From the NCBI GenBank assembly GCA_903854335.1, contig CAINVY010000003.1, positions 58,543-122,542 on the forward strand: a stretch of DNA of 64,000 bases, given 5' to 3'. Position 1 is the stretch's first letter. Every line of letters begins with the position of its first letter. The notes beneath the pieces were generated by a model. It ran no database searches. It was not told the DNA's origin and saw nothing but the letters and a program-made list of their open reading frames with translations. This stretch comes from an uncultured Candidatus Peregrinibacteria bacterium (GTDB lineage: Bacteria; Patescibacteriota; Gracilibacteria; Peribacterales; Peribacteraceae). Positions 42,784-50,779 of this stretch are shown one piece after another. Both the position numbers and the translations under genes were made by a program.

Positions 42784-44319
42784 CTATTTCTCGAGAGGCG
42801 CGAAGAGGATTTTTGGCTCCCCTACGTGCTTCCAACCCTTCTCGCCGCCCCACTCCTTCATGTCTTTGGTGATCACGAAATCCTTCTCAAGCATTCTCTC
42901 GCTGCACGGGAGACCAAGCTGCCTCGCCATCTCCTGCGCCGTCTGCGGGACGAAGGGAAGGATCATGAGCGTGATGTGGCGAAGATTTTCCGCGAGCACA
43001 CTCAGCACTTCCTTGCGATTTGGAGACTCCTTCCCCCATGGCTTCTTCTGATCAATGTACTCATTGCAGAGCGCGACCCATGCAAATGCCTGACCAATGG
43101 CATGCGAGAGATCGAAGGAATCCATTGCCGCGGAAAACTTCTCCCATGCGTCGTCACCGTTCAGAAAAAGCGAAACCTCGCCGCAGTCGATCTGACCGCC
43201 TTCTTTCTTCAGAAGCACCAACACGCGATTCAGTAAATTCCCCAACTGGTTTCGCAACCTCGAATCGTAAATTTCGTCGATCCTCTTCCACGAAAAATCG
43301 CCATCGTTGCCGACGGGAATCTCGTGGCTGAGGTAGAACCGAAGCGGATCGGGATTGCCGCCGAAGTGGGTCAGGACATCTTCCGGCTGCACGACATTGC
43401 CAATCGTCTTGCTCATCTTCTGCCCCTCGCTCGTGAGGAAGCCGTGGATGAGGAGACGGTGCGGTGGCGGGACGTCTAAGCCGGCGTTCTTCAGCATGGC
43501 CGGCCAGATCAGCGCGTGGAACCGCGCGATGTCCTTGCCGATCACGTGCGTCACTTCCGCCCCCTCCCAGAAGTCCGATTCCTGCTTCGCTGTGAAATAC
43601 CCGAGACCGGAGATGTAATTCGTGAGAGCGTCGCACCAGACGTACATCGTCTGCTCATCGTCATCCGGAACGGGAATGCCCCAACTCAAGCTCGACTTCG
43701 GACGGGAGAAGGAAACATCCTCCAAGCCCTGTTCGATGAGCGACAGCGTCTCGGGGGCGCGATTGTCCGGCACGATCTTGTAGCCCTGCTCATCCGCGAG
43801 AAGTTTCTTCAGCCAATCCCCTTCCCGTTGCAGGAGGAAGAACCAATTGGATTCCGTCACCTCCTCGGGTTTCGACTGGTGGATGGGGCACACGCCGTCC
43901 TGCAAATCGCGCGCCGTGAGGAAGCGCTCGCATCCCTGACAATAGAGCCCCGTGTAGGATCGCTTCTCCAGCGCACCGTTCTCGCCGAGCTTCTTCCATA
44001 ATGCCTGTACCGTCGGCCAGTGGCGCGCACGGTCGGTGGTGCGGATGAAAAAATCTGAAGAGATATTCAGACGACCGTACAGATCTTCGTAAAGGGTGGC
44101 GAAACGATCGACGAATGCCTGCGGATCCACTCCGGCTTTGGCGGCAGCGCGCTGCACCTTCACCCCGTGCTCGTCCATGCCGATCTGGAAGCGCACCTCG
44201 TCTCCGCGAAGCCGCATCCACCGCGCGCAGACATCGGCCAGGATCTTCTCCATGACGTGTCCCATGTGGGGCGGAGCGCTCGCGTAGTCGATGGCAGTGG
44301 TGAGGTAGCAACGTGACAT
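42784..44319 (-). CDS. metG: Methionyl-tRNA synthetase
   Basis: A 511-residue class I synthetase: YLTTAIDYASAPPHMGHVMEKI (HIGH equivalent), DEHGVKVQRAA, a Cys knuckle (YCQGCERFL, GVCPIH), WGIPVP, VIGKDIARFHALIWPAML, the KMSKS motif GQKMSKTIGN and a C-terminal anticodon-binding domain. It lacks the C-terminal EMAP-like tRNA-binding domain. The ATG at 44319 is 6 nt after TACAAT (complement of 44326-44331). Confidence 0.95.
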   Translation of the reverse strand: MSRCYLTTAIDYASAPPHMGHVMEKILADVCARWMRLRGDEVRFQIGMDEHGVKVQRAAAKAGVDPQAFVDRFATLYEDLYGRLNISSDFFIRTTDRARHWPTVQALWKKLGENGALEKRSYTGLYCQGCERFLTARDLQDGVCPIHQSKPEEVTESNWFFLLQREGDWLKKLLADEQGYKIVPDNRAPETLSLIEQGLEDVSFSRPKSSLSWGIPVPDDDEQTMYVWCDALTNYISGLGYFTAKQESDFWEGAEVTHVIGKDIARFHALIWPAMLKNAGLDVPPPHRLLIHGFLTSEGQKMSKTIGNVVQPEDVLTHFGGNPDPLRFYLSHEIPVGNDGDFSWKRIDEIYDSRLRNQLGNLLNRVLVLLKKEGGQIDCGEVSLFLNGDDAWEKFSAAMDSFDLSHAIGQAFAWVALCNEYIDQKKPWGKESPNRKEVLSVLAENLRHITLMILPFVPQTAQEMARQLGLPCSERMLEKDFVITKDMKEWGGEKGWKHVGEPKILFAPLEK

Positions 44320-44402
44320 GCGCAGATTGTACGCGATTGTCGGAAGAAAATCTGGTTCGAAAAAATCATCCTCGGAATCCATGGAATCGTCGGAATCCTC
44401 GA

Positions 44403-44795
44403 TCAGCTCGGTGTTCCCCCCGCCACCGTCGTCAGCAAGCTCACCGCATACACGATGACGACGTCGGCAAGCATCGCAGCGATGAGGCCGATGGCGACAT
44501 TGATTGCGATCTTCTTGGCTTGGTTGTATCCCTCCTCGCCTCCACCCGACGACATCATGCGCACGCCGGCATAGGTCAGCATGGCGACCGCCACACCCGC
44601 GATGAGTCCGAGAATCACCTCATTGACCTTATCGAAGACCGTTCCCGGAAGGCTCGCACCCTCACTGCTGAACGGAAAGACCTCCTGGATCTTGGACCAC
44701 ATGTCCGAGATGCCCGGTCCACTCCCGACCTGATCGAGCGTCACGGCGAAGGCCTTGGGAATGAGAGCGCCGAACATGGTACGCAGAAAGAGCAT
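44403..44795 (-). CDS. VirB2/TrbC-like pilin 3
   Basis: A 130-residue protein: signal peptide (MLFLRTMFGALIPKAFAV), a short extracytoplasmic region, then two hydrophobic helices (EVILGLIAGVAVAMLTYAGVRMM and INVAIGLIAAMLADVVIVYAVSLL) joined by the loop SSGGGEEGYNQAKK. The SGG-Q-AKK loop is like that of the 4629 pilin (SQGEEQAKEKAKK). Last gene of the three-pilin operon, 2 nt after the previous stop. Confidence 0.7.
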   Translation of the reverse strand: MLFLRTMFGALIPKAFAVTLDQVGSGPGISDMWSKIQEVFPFSSEGASLPGTVFDKVNEVILGLIAGVAVAMLTYAGVRMMSSGGGEEGYNQAKKIAINVAIGLIAAMLADVVIVYAVSLLTTVAGGTPS

Positions 44796-44797
44796 GG

Positions 44798-45412
44798 TTA
44801 CCAGGTGATGGTGTGCGTGACGAATGCTTCCACAATCGCGCGCGCCGCATTGACGACGATAGCGCCGAGACACGCCCACATGATCGTGCTTCCGCCCTTG
44901 CTGAATTGATCCGATTTTCCCTTCGACATCGCCATGCGGATACCCGCGAAGATCACGACCATCGCCACGGCGACGTTAAAGATGGCCAGAATGATGCGTA
45001 CGGCCGCAGGGAACAAAGACGAGAAGAGGAAATCCGCTCCGCCACCGCCGGCACTCCCCTGTCCGAAATCTTCCGTGACGAAGAAGGAAACAAGGGAATT
45101 CGCGCTGAGCGCGAGTGCGAGTCCACCGAGTCCGAACGTGATGCTCTTGCGTCCGTTCTGTCCTTTTGCGTCGTCACCGTTGCTCATGACCATGAGGAAA
45201 CCGCCCCACATGATTGCGAGGATCGCGCCCGCGGCAGCCGTCTTCAAAAGCAAATCCGTAATCGCCGGAATGGCGGTCTCCGCGAAGACATTGGACGGTC
45301 CCGCATCGCAGCCCGGAATCCCTTTGCATCGAACAATGGGCGGTTCGGCGGCGAACGCTTGGAGCGAGGAGACGATGGCGGAGAAGAAGCGTGCGAGCAT
45401 AAGGAGAATCAT
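44798..45412 (-). CDS. Four-helix duplicated pilin-like protein
   Basis: A 204-residue exported protein (signal FFSAIVSSLQAFAAEPP) with two pilin-like repeats: ILAIMWGGFLMVMSNGDDAKGQNGRKS then LGGLALALSANSLVSFF; and VAVAMVVIFAGIRMAMSKGKSDQFSKGG then CLGAIVVNAARAIVEAF. Each repeat has the helix-polar-loop-helix form of VirB2 (loop with SNGDDAKGQ or SKGKSDQ), so it may be a two-subunit fusion. It overlaps the upstream stop by 4 nt. Confidence 0.7.
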   Translation of the reverse strand: MILLMLARFFSAIVSSLQAFAAEPPIVRCKGIPGCDAGPSNVFAETAIPAITDLLLKTAAAGAILAIMWGGFLMVMSNGDDAKGQNGRKSITFGLGGLALALSANSLVSFFVTEDFGQGSAGGGGADFLFSSLFPAAVRIILAIFNVAVAMVVIFAGIRMAMSKGKSDQFSKGGSTIMWACLGAIVVNAARAIVEAFVTHTITW

Positions 45413-45792
45413 TCGACCTTGAAGAAGGAAGCGTTAATGATATGCATGATCGAACCCGCAAGGAGAAGCAGCATCAGTCCGAGGACGGACGCCTGCACTT
45501 GTTTGATCGACGCGCTGCGTTTGCTCTGATCTCCCCCGGACATGATGACACCGGTCATTCCCCACAACCCCCACACGACGGCGATCCCCGCCGCGACACC
45601 CTGGACCCACGGATAGAGCTGGTTGATGTAGCTGAGAAATACCTGGAAGGGGCCGTCGCTCGTGGAGATCGTGCTCATGCCGCCGATGGGCTGGAGAAGC
45701 GTGATGTCCGCGCTCGCGCAAAAGGGCCAGAGCAACGCGAGAAGACCGCTTGCAATCGCGAGAAGCCGCCTGTGTCCGCTTCGAGATACCAT
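45409..45792 (-). CDS. VirB2/TrbC-like pilin 1
   Basis: A 127-residue protein, signal peptide (GLLALLWPFCASADI), then two helices (VQGVAAGIAVVWGLWGMTGVIM and VLGLMLLLLAGSIMHIINASFF) around loop SGGDQSKRSASIKQ. It heads the three-gene pilin operon. The ATG at 45792 is 6 nt after TATACT (complement of 45799-45804); a GTG at 45795 would be too close to the -10. Confidence 0.7.
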   Translation of the reverse strand: MVSRSGHRRLLAIASGLLALLWPFCASADITLLQPIGGMSTISTSDGPFQVFLSYINQLYPWVQGVAAGIAVVWGLWGMTGVIMSGGDQSKRSASIKQVQASVLGLMLLLLAGSIMHIINASFFKVE

Positions 45793-45949
45793 CACACTAG
45801 TATACCAAATTTTTGGCTTCTCTTCCAGCCCTTCCGATGCTCTCTAGAGCTCGAGGAACTGCGTTCTAGCTTGCATCTCGGGCACTTCCTTCGTAGCATT
45901 GGCGGGCTCTTTGTGAGCACGGATCAGATCCTTTGTTCCACCATAGACT

Positions 45950-46027
45950 GCGGATGTAGCTCAGTTGGCTTAGAGCGTCGCCTTGCCAAGGCGAAGGTCG
46001 CGGGTTCGAGCCCCGTCATCCGCTCCA
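45950..46027 (+). tRNA. tRNA-Gly (anticodon GCC)
   Basis: A 78-nt cloverleaf: acceptor GCGGATG/CATCCGC, anticodon stem TCGCC/GGCGA around TTGCCAA (GCC), T-loop TTCGAGC, encoded CCA. Its 3' 21 nt recur at 46139-46159. Confidence 0.95.
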
Positions 46028-46138
46028 TCAGTCTTCGTTTCTCTAGAGGCTATCCAACGATGGAGATAGCCTTCGATAGAAGCGAGGGGCGAGAAGTTTA
46101 TCCTGAGCGACGAGCGCTTGCGCGAGGAGACGAAGGAA

Positions 46139-46159
46139 GCCCCGTCATCCGCTCCATCA
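46139..46159 (+). repeat. Duplicated 3' fragment of tRNA-Gly(GCC)
   Basis: 46139-46159 is identical to 46010-46030 (the T-arm 3' strand, acceptor 3' strand, CCA and 3 nt more). The 108 nt between them contain TTATCCTGAGC and CGAAGG, words frequent in CPR intergenic repeats, and no gene. It suggests insertion at the tRNA end with target duplication. Confidence 0.8.
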
Positions 46160-46202
46160 CTCGTTTCAATTTCATGACGTTAAAGTGACCTAACGATCTT
46201 TT

Positions 46203-46310
46203 AAAAAAACATCGCGCAGCGTGGGTCTCGTGGGCCCCACGCTAAGCGACACCTCTAAGGGAAAAGATAGCTCGTGAAAGAAAAACCGTAGGTTTGTCTT
46301 TCACGCTTAA
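46203..46310 (+). ncRNA. Structured element, copy 2 (candidate ncRNA)
   Basis: Hairpin 1: AGCGTGGG (46218-46225) with CCCACGCT (46236-46243); loop TCTCGTGGGC as in copy 1. Hairpin 2: 46273-46287 with 46291-46305, loop GTA, one A-G mismatch. Linker has CTAAGG and the 3' end CTTAA. Compared with copy 1, three pairs of stem 1 changed on both sides (G-C to A-T, A-T to C-G, C-G to T-A). It ends exactly where tRNA-Gly(CCC) starts, so it may be transcribed as its leader. Confidence 0.6.
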
Positions 46311-46384
46311 GCGGGATTAGTACAGTGGTAGTACGCGAGCTTCCCAAGCTTGAGACGCGAGTTCGATTCTCGTATCCCGCTCCA
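46311..46384 (+). tRNA. tRNA-Gly (anticodon CCC)
   Basis: A 74-nt cloverleaf: acceptor GCGGGAT/ATCCCGC, anticodon stem CGAGC/GCTTG around TTCCCAA (CCC), T-loop TCGATTC, encoded CCA. It begins directly after structured element copy 2. Confidence 0.95.
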
Positions 46385-46483
46385 AAAAAATGTCCCTGTT
46401 CTTTGCAAAAATGAGAGTTCTTGAAGACAGAAATATATCACTCCCCCACTGGCCTTCTTTCCTCACACGATTACACTGGCGGT

Positions 46484-47818
46484 ATGGAGGACTACGAAAC
46501 GAAGAAGGCTCGTCTGCAAACGCAACTGCGTGAGACGATGGGCAAGGGAAGAATCGGGCTTCGCAAAGATACCTCCAATCTCTTCCGCAATCGCAAGACG
46601 CGCAGTGCCACACTTTCGGTACGAGACTTCCGCACTGTGCTTTCGGTGAATACCGACGAAGGGTGGGTCGAGGCGGAAGGTATGGCGACCTACGAGACTC
46701 TCGTCGATACCCTACTACCGCTTGGCTTCATGCCGGCAGTCGTCCCGCAACTCAAGTCCATCACGATCGGAGGCGCCGTCGCGGGAGTGGGAATCGAAGC
46801 GACATCGTTTAGCCACGGCCTCGTACATGAAACGATCCTCGCGATGGAGGTGCTCTTGCCGAGTGGAGAGGTCATCCTCTGCACGTCGGAAAACGAACAT
46901 CGCGATCTCTTCTTCGGCTTCCCGAATTCCTACGGAACACTTGGTTACATTTTGAAAGTGCGTGCCAAGATCATCCCCGTACGACGTTTCGTACATGCGG
47001 TTCACCAGCACTACAGCGACGCCCGCCTCTTCTTCGCAGCACTCGACGAAGCCTGCAAGAGCACTGCGGATTTCGTCGACGGCGTCGTCTTCTCGGACAC
47101 GGAAATGTATCTGGTCATCGGGACGTTCACGGAGAGTGCGCCTGCCGTCAGCGACTACACATGGCAATCCATCTACTATAAATCCATTCGAGAGAAACCT
47201 ACGGATGACCTCACGACGAAAGGATACCTCTGGCGTTGGGACACCGACTGGTTCTGGTGCTCCAAAGCGTTCGGCGCGGAGCATCCGCTGGTCCGGCTGC
47301 TTGCGGGCAGACGGTTTCTCAACTCCGTCACGTACACCAAGCTCATGCGTCTGAATGCTCGGTGGCATCTCAGCGAGCACTGGGAGAAACTGACCGGCAA
47401 GCGCAGCGAATCGGTCATCCAGGACATCATCATCCCCATCAGTCGCTGCGAAGAATTCCTCACCTTCCTCCTGCAAAAGATCGACGTCACACCCATATGG
47501 ATTTGCCCTTCGCGTCCCGTCGACCCATCATCAACCTTTCCGCTCTTCCCGCTCAAGTCCCCTCTTCTGCATGTGGACTTTGGCTTCTGGGGGACCGTTC
47601 GGGCGAAGACAAATCAGGAATCGGGATTCTTCAATCGCATGATCGAACGCAAAACGCAGGAACTCGGCGGCCTTAAATCCCTCTACTCGGAGTCTTTCTT
47701 CCCTCGCGACGAATTCTGGAAAATCTACAACAGAACAACATACGACGCACTGAAACATCGCTACGATCCGAAACATCTTCTCCTGGATCTCTACGACAAA
47801 TGCGTCCTCGCGGCATAG
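46484..47818 (+). CDS. FAD-dependent oxidoreductase (TmsA/BfaA-like)
   Basis: A 444-residue FAD_binding_4-family protein: VEAEGMATYETLVDTLLPLGFMPAVVPQLKSITIGGAVAGVGIEATSFSHGLV region (residues about 60-115) is the FAD PCMH fold, followed by LPSGEVILC and FFGFPNSYGTLGYIL. It resembles Delta24-sterol reductase-like oxidoreductases and the actinobacterial enzymes that reduce 10-methylene fatty acids to 10-methyl. The CFA-synthase-like gene starts 31 nt after its stop. TACACT (46472-46477) ends 6 nt before the ATG. Confidence 0.8.
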   Translation: MEDYETKKARLQTQLRETMGKGRIGLRKDTSNLFRNRKTRSATLSVRDFRTVLSVNTDEGWVEAEGMATYETLVDTLLPLGFMPAVVPQLKSITIGGAVAGVGIEATSFSHGLVHETILAMEVLLPSGEVILCTSENEHRDLFFGFPNSYGTLGYILKVRAKIIPVRRFVHAVHQHYSDARLFFAALDEACKSTADFVDGVVFSDTEMYLVIGTFTESAPAVSDYTWQSIYYKSIREKPTDDLTTKGYLWRWDTDWFWCSKAFGAEHPLVRLLAGRRFLNSVTYTKLMRLNARWHLSEHWEKLTGKRSESVIQDIIIPISRCEEFLTFLLQKIDVTPIWICPSRPVDPSSTFPLFPLKSPLLHVDFGFWGTVRAKTNQESGFFNRMIERKTQELGGLKSLYSESFFPRDEFWKIYNRTTYDALKHRYDPKHLLLDLYDKCVLAA

Positions 47819-47849
47819 AATGTGAACACGTCATCTTCCCTCAGATCCC

Positions 47850-49058
47850 ATGTATCCCCTCATCAATCCCATCTTCTCTCAGATTGCACAGGGAAGTCTC
47901 ACGATCAAGGAAGAGAACGACGTGCATGCCTTCGGCAGCAAAGGAACAGGGCCCGAAGGTGGCATCATTGTGCGAGATCCCAAGCTCTATCGGAATATCC
48001 TGCAGTATGGCTCTCTGGGGCTCGGTGAGAGCTACATGGACGGACTGTGGGATGCCGAACGGGGCGATCTCGTGAGCGTCATCGGCGTGTTGCTCATGAA
48101 CCATCTCTCGCGCGCCGTACCCCGCAGCTTGCGGCTCGCCGCAAAAGTCTTGCGCCTGACCCCCACCGGAGCGACCGACCACGACCGCAGCAAGCGCAAC
48201 ATCCAGAGCCACTACGACATCGGCAACGACTTCTACGCGCTTTTTTTGGACAAGAACATGGGCTACACGTGCGGCTATCAACTGCACCCCGACGACACGA
48301 CCGAACAGATGCAGGATCAGAAACACGACCGGGTCTGTCGCAAGCTCGGCCTCAAACCCGGAGAACGCATCGTAGATCTCGGATGCGGTTTCGGCGGGAT
48401 GCTGCGATACGCCGCCAAGCACTATGGCATCGAGGGCATCGGCTGCACGCTGAGCGAAGGGCAGGCCGCATGGGCGAATCAAGCCATCGAGGCGGACGGG
48501 CTGCATGATCGCATCCGCGTCGAGTTGAAGGATTACCGCGATATCGAGGGAACGTTCGACAAAGTCGTCTCCATCGGCATGGCGGAACACGCATGGGAGA
48601 ATGGATATGAAAAGCTCATGGAGAAGATCGCCTCCCTCCTCCCTCAAGGCGGCATCGGCCTCGTGCACACCATCGGCTCCTTGGAAGATCCATCCGATCA
48701 AACGGATCCCTGGATCAGCAAGTACATCTTTCCGGGCGGCCGCATTCCCCGACTATCGGAGCTCACCGGCGCCACGAATGCTGCCAATCTCACCATCGCG
48801 CACATCGAGAACCTCAAGCCGCATTACGCCGAGACACTGCGGCTGTGGAGGGAGAAATTCCACGGCAACCGAGAGCGGATTCTCGCCCTCAGCCCTCGCT
48901 ACAACGAACGATTCCTGCGCATGTGGGACTACTACCTGCAAAGTTGCGAGGCCGCGTTCCGCTACAGCTCCCTCGAGCTCTACCAAATGCTCTTCTGCAA
49001 AGGAGAACGCTGGACGCTACCCATGCAATTGGATTTTGGGGAAAGTGAGAAGCGATGA
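47850..49058 (+). CDS. Cyclopropane/10-methylene fatty acid synthase-type methyltransferase
   Basis: A 402-residue SAM-dependent methyltransferase: LGLGESYMDGLWDA, IQSHYDIGNDFYALFLDKNMGYTCGY (CFA signature), the SAM loop VDLGCGFGGMLRYAA, GCTLSEGQAAWA, SIGMAEHAWENGY, and HTIGSL. It methylates double bonds of phospholipid acyl chains. With the oxidoreductase upstream it could make methyl-branched rather than cyclopropane chains. No Shine-Dalgarno sequence precedes the ATG. Confidence 0.9.
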   Translation: MYPLINPIFSQIAQGSLTIKEENDVHAFGSKGTGPEGGIIVRDPKLYRNILQYGSLGLGESYMDGLWDAERGDLVSVIGVLLMNHLSRAVPRSLRLAAKVLRLTPTGATDHDRSKRNIQSHYDIGNDFYALFLDKNMGYTCGYQLHPDDTTEQMQDQKHDRVCRKLGLKPGERIVDLGCGFGGMLRYAAKHYGIEGIGCTLSEGQAAWANQAIEADGLHDRIRVELKDYRDIEGTFDKVVSIGMAEHAWENGYEKLMEKIASLLPQGGIGLVHTIGSLEDPSDQTDPWISKYIFPGGRIPRLSELTGATNAANLTIAHIENLKPHYAETLRLWREKFHGNRERILALSPRYNERFLRMWDYYLQSCEAAFRYSSLELYQMLFCKGERWTLPMQLDFGESEKR

Positions 49059-49182
49059 TGTTCCAAAGAACATTTTTCGGAAGTTCGACGGACTGCAAAG
49101 GGAGAAATCCCGGAGACTTTTCATTGCCTTTTGAAATGAAAGCATCTTTTCTTTCAATGACCGAAGAAAATAATCACGAGAG

Positions 49183-49482
49183 ATGAAGGCTCGTTTCAGA
49201 ATGCTCTTGGGATTGATTCTTCTCGTCCTGCTCGGGGGTGCACTTTATTTTTTCTATCGACGCTCAAATCTACAGACGACTGCTTCGAGCTGCATTTGCT
49301 CTTGTCGGCGTGCTGATAAGAAGGCAATTCTCTGTCGCCATGTGGGAGACACATGTGATGAGAACTACTTAATCCAGGATGCCGGGTCGGGTTGCTCCAT
49401 CAACAATGGGGCGATGTGCGTCGGCGTTCCCCAGACCTCGGAGACGGGAACGCTGATCAATTGCCATGCGCAGTGGCTGTAA
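49183..49482 (+). CDS. Small anchored Cys-rich protein
   Basis: A 99-residue protein: N-terminal helix (LLGLILLVLLGGALYFFY) and an extracytoplasmic domain with eight Cys (SCICSC, CRHVGDTCDE, GCSIN, MCVGV, NCHAQWL), probably disulfide-bonded. Unknown function. No clear -10 near the ATG. Confidence 0.5.
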   Translation: MKARFRMLLGLILLVLLGGALYFFYRRSNLQTTASSCICSCRRADKKAILCRHVGDTCDENYLIQDAGSGCSINNGAMCVGVPQTSETGTLINCHAQWL

Positions 49483-49543
49483 TAACAGAAATACGGAGCT
49501 CCAGAATTAGACGATTATATTTTATTGTGATATAATAAACTGT

Positions 49544-50035
49544 ATGAACGATAAGCCAGCTGAACAACCGATCCAACCTTCTGCTCCTCCTACCCTCGAA
49601 GAATTGAGTTCGCAGAGGTCGCAAACCGCAACAGCGATCGCAGCTCTCCTTTCAAACGAATCAATACAAGACCCCGAAGACAGAATGGCGTTGTCAGCTG
49701 CGAGTGAATTTCTCAAATCTCCAACGAGAGAATTATCCGAAATCGCGAAGCATGCATCGGACGTCGGGCAAATAGTTTGCATGTCCTACGAGATGATGGA
49801 CCTACCCGTTCCTCCAGAAATAGACGCGATGCATCATCAGCTTCAGATCCTTCACTGCCAATATCACATCGCTTCCGTTGAAGCGGAACTTGCACGTAGT
49901 CCCGCTGATCCAGAAATAATTAAACATTCATTAGCTCAAGCCTTGAGTGATGCCAAGATCATAGCCAAAGGATATAGGGACGAGACGTGGCTCAAGGAAG
50001 TTCAAGCAATGGAACAAAGAGCTATCGCATCTTGA
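49544..50035 (+). CDS. Hypothetical helical protein
   Basis: A 163-residue soluble, mostly helical protein of unknown function (TLEELSSQRSQTATAIAALL, SAASEFLKSPTRELSEIAKHA, LQILHCQYHIASVEAELA). TATAAT (49531-49536) ends 7 nt before the ATG and TTAGAC 18 nt upstream of it may be the -35. The gene lies in an AT-rich patch between the CFA-synthase and the Ig-like gene. Confidence 0.6.
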   Translation: MNDKPAEQPIQPSAPPTLEELSSQRSQTATAIAALLSNESIQDPEDRMALSAASEFLKSPTRELSEIAKHASDVGQIVCMSYEMMDLPVPPEIDAMHHQLQILHCQYHIASVEAELARSPADPEIIKHSLAQALSDAKIIAKGYRDETWLKEVQAMEQRAIAS

Positions 50036-50126
50036 GACAAGCTCCTGAGACACACAGCTCAGCAGTACTATCGATATATGTCGACATACATTGACAATTA
50101 ATTGAAGAAAAATATAATCATATACT

Positions 50127-50723
50127 ATGGGAATTGACCAAAGCATGGAGCGAAAAAGCTATCTTCCTGCGAAAGCTCTTGTGGATCTCCTTTTCCGATT
50201 GCAGGGAGGAACATTTATCGATGATGAGGACGGCAATCTCGATGCGCAACTTCAAACGATAGACTTTCCCGTAGGACCCGAAGGAAAAGATGCGAAACGT
50301 CAATCGGCAGAGCAAGGAAATATATTAGTGCAACGCAGCATCATTACTCTCACCGATGAAACGCTTGAGGAGTGCCGTGTTCTCCTCCTCCATCGCGAGG
50401 AACACGCCATCACCACGGGAGGATCCATTCTCACGTCAGGAGATCCTCACAATTCTCCCGATACCGTCTTATCGAAGAAGGTGACGATCACGCCCCCGCC
50501 CTCCGACTTCAAGCGCCTGGGGATTGCCCTTTCATCCCCCGCGCAAACAAATGGCATTCATTACCTTTTCGAAATCTTTCGATCGCGCATTGATCCTGAA
50601 GCACAGATCGTGACGCACAAAGACCATGGGACGCTCGTATCTTTGGAGCAAGCATTACAAGCCGTTTTGGATAAACCAGTGGAGTCAGCGGTTCTCAGAC
50701 GCTCCTTCATGCAACCATCGTAA
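50127..50723 (+). CDS. Hypothetical protein
   Basis: A 198-residue soluble protein of unknown function, alpha/beta composition (YLPAKALVDLLFRLQGGTFID, QRSIITLTDETLEECRVLLLHREEHA, IHYLFEIFRSRIDPEAQIV). TATAAT (50113-50118) ends 8 nt before the ATG. Confidence 0.6.
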   Translation: MGIDQSMERKSYLPAKALVDLLFRLQGGTFIDDEDGNLDAQLQTIDFPVGPEGKDAKRQSAEQGNILVQRSIITLTDETLEECRVLLLHREEHAITTGGSILTSGDPHNSPDTVLSKKVTITPPPSDFKRLGIALSSPAQTNGIHYLFEIFRSRIDPEAQIVTHKDHGTLVSLEQALQAVLDKPVESAVLRRSFMQPS

Positions 50724-50779
50724 GCAGATTGCGAATTTCCTTTCACAAACAATTGCTATTTCGACATAGAGCGAGGAAC

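Noticed and set aside
46203..46310. Guanidine-II (mini-ykkC) riboswitch from two hairpins with ACGA on the minus strand
   Set aside because: Only one loop has ACGR on that strand, and G-U pairing supports the opposite strand.
46317..46613. Minus-strand frame of 98 codons over tRNA-Gly(CCC)
   Set aside because: Overlaps a tRNA and the 5' part of the FAD oxidoreductase gene; no plausible start signal.
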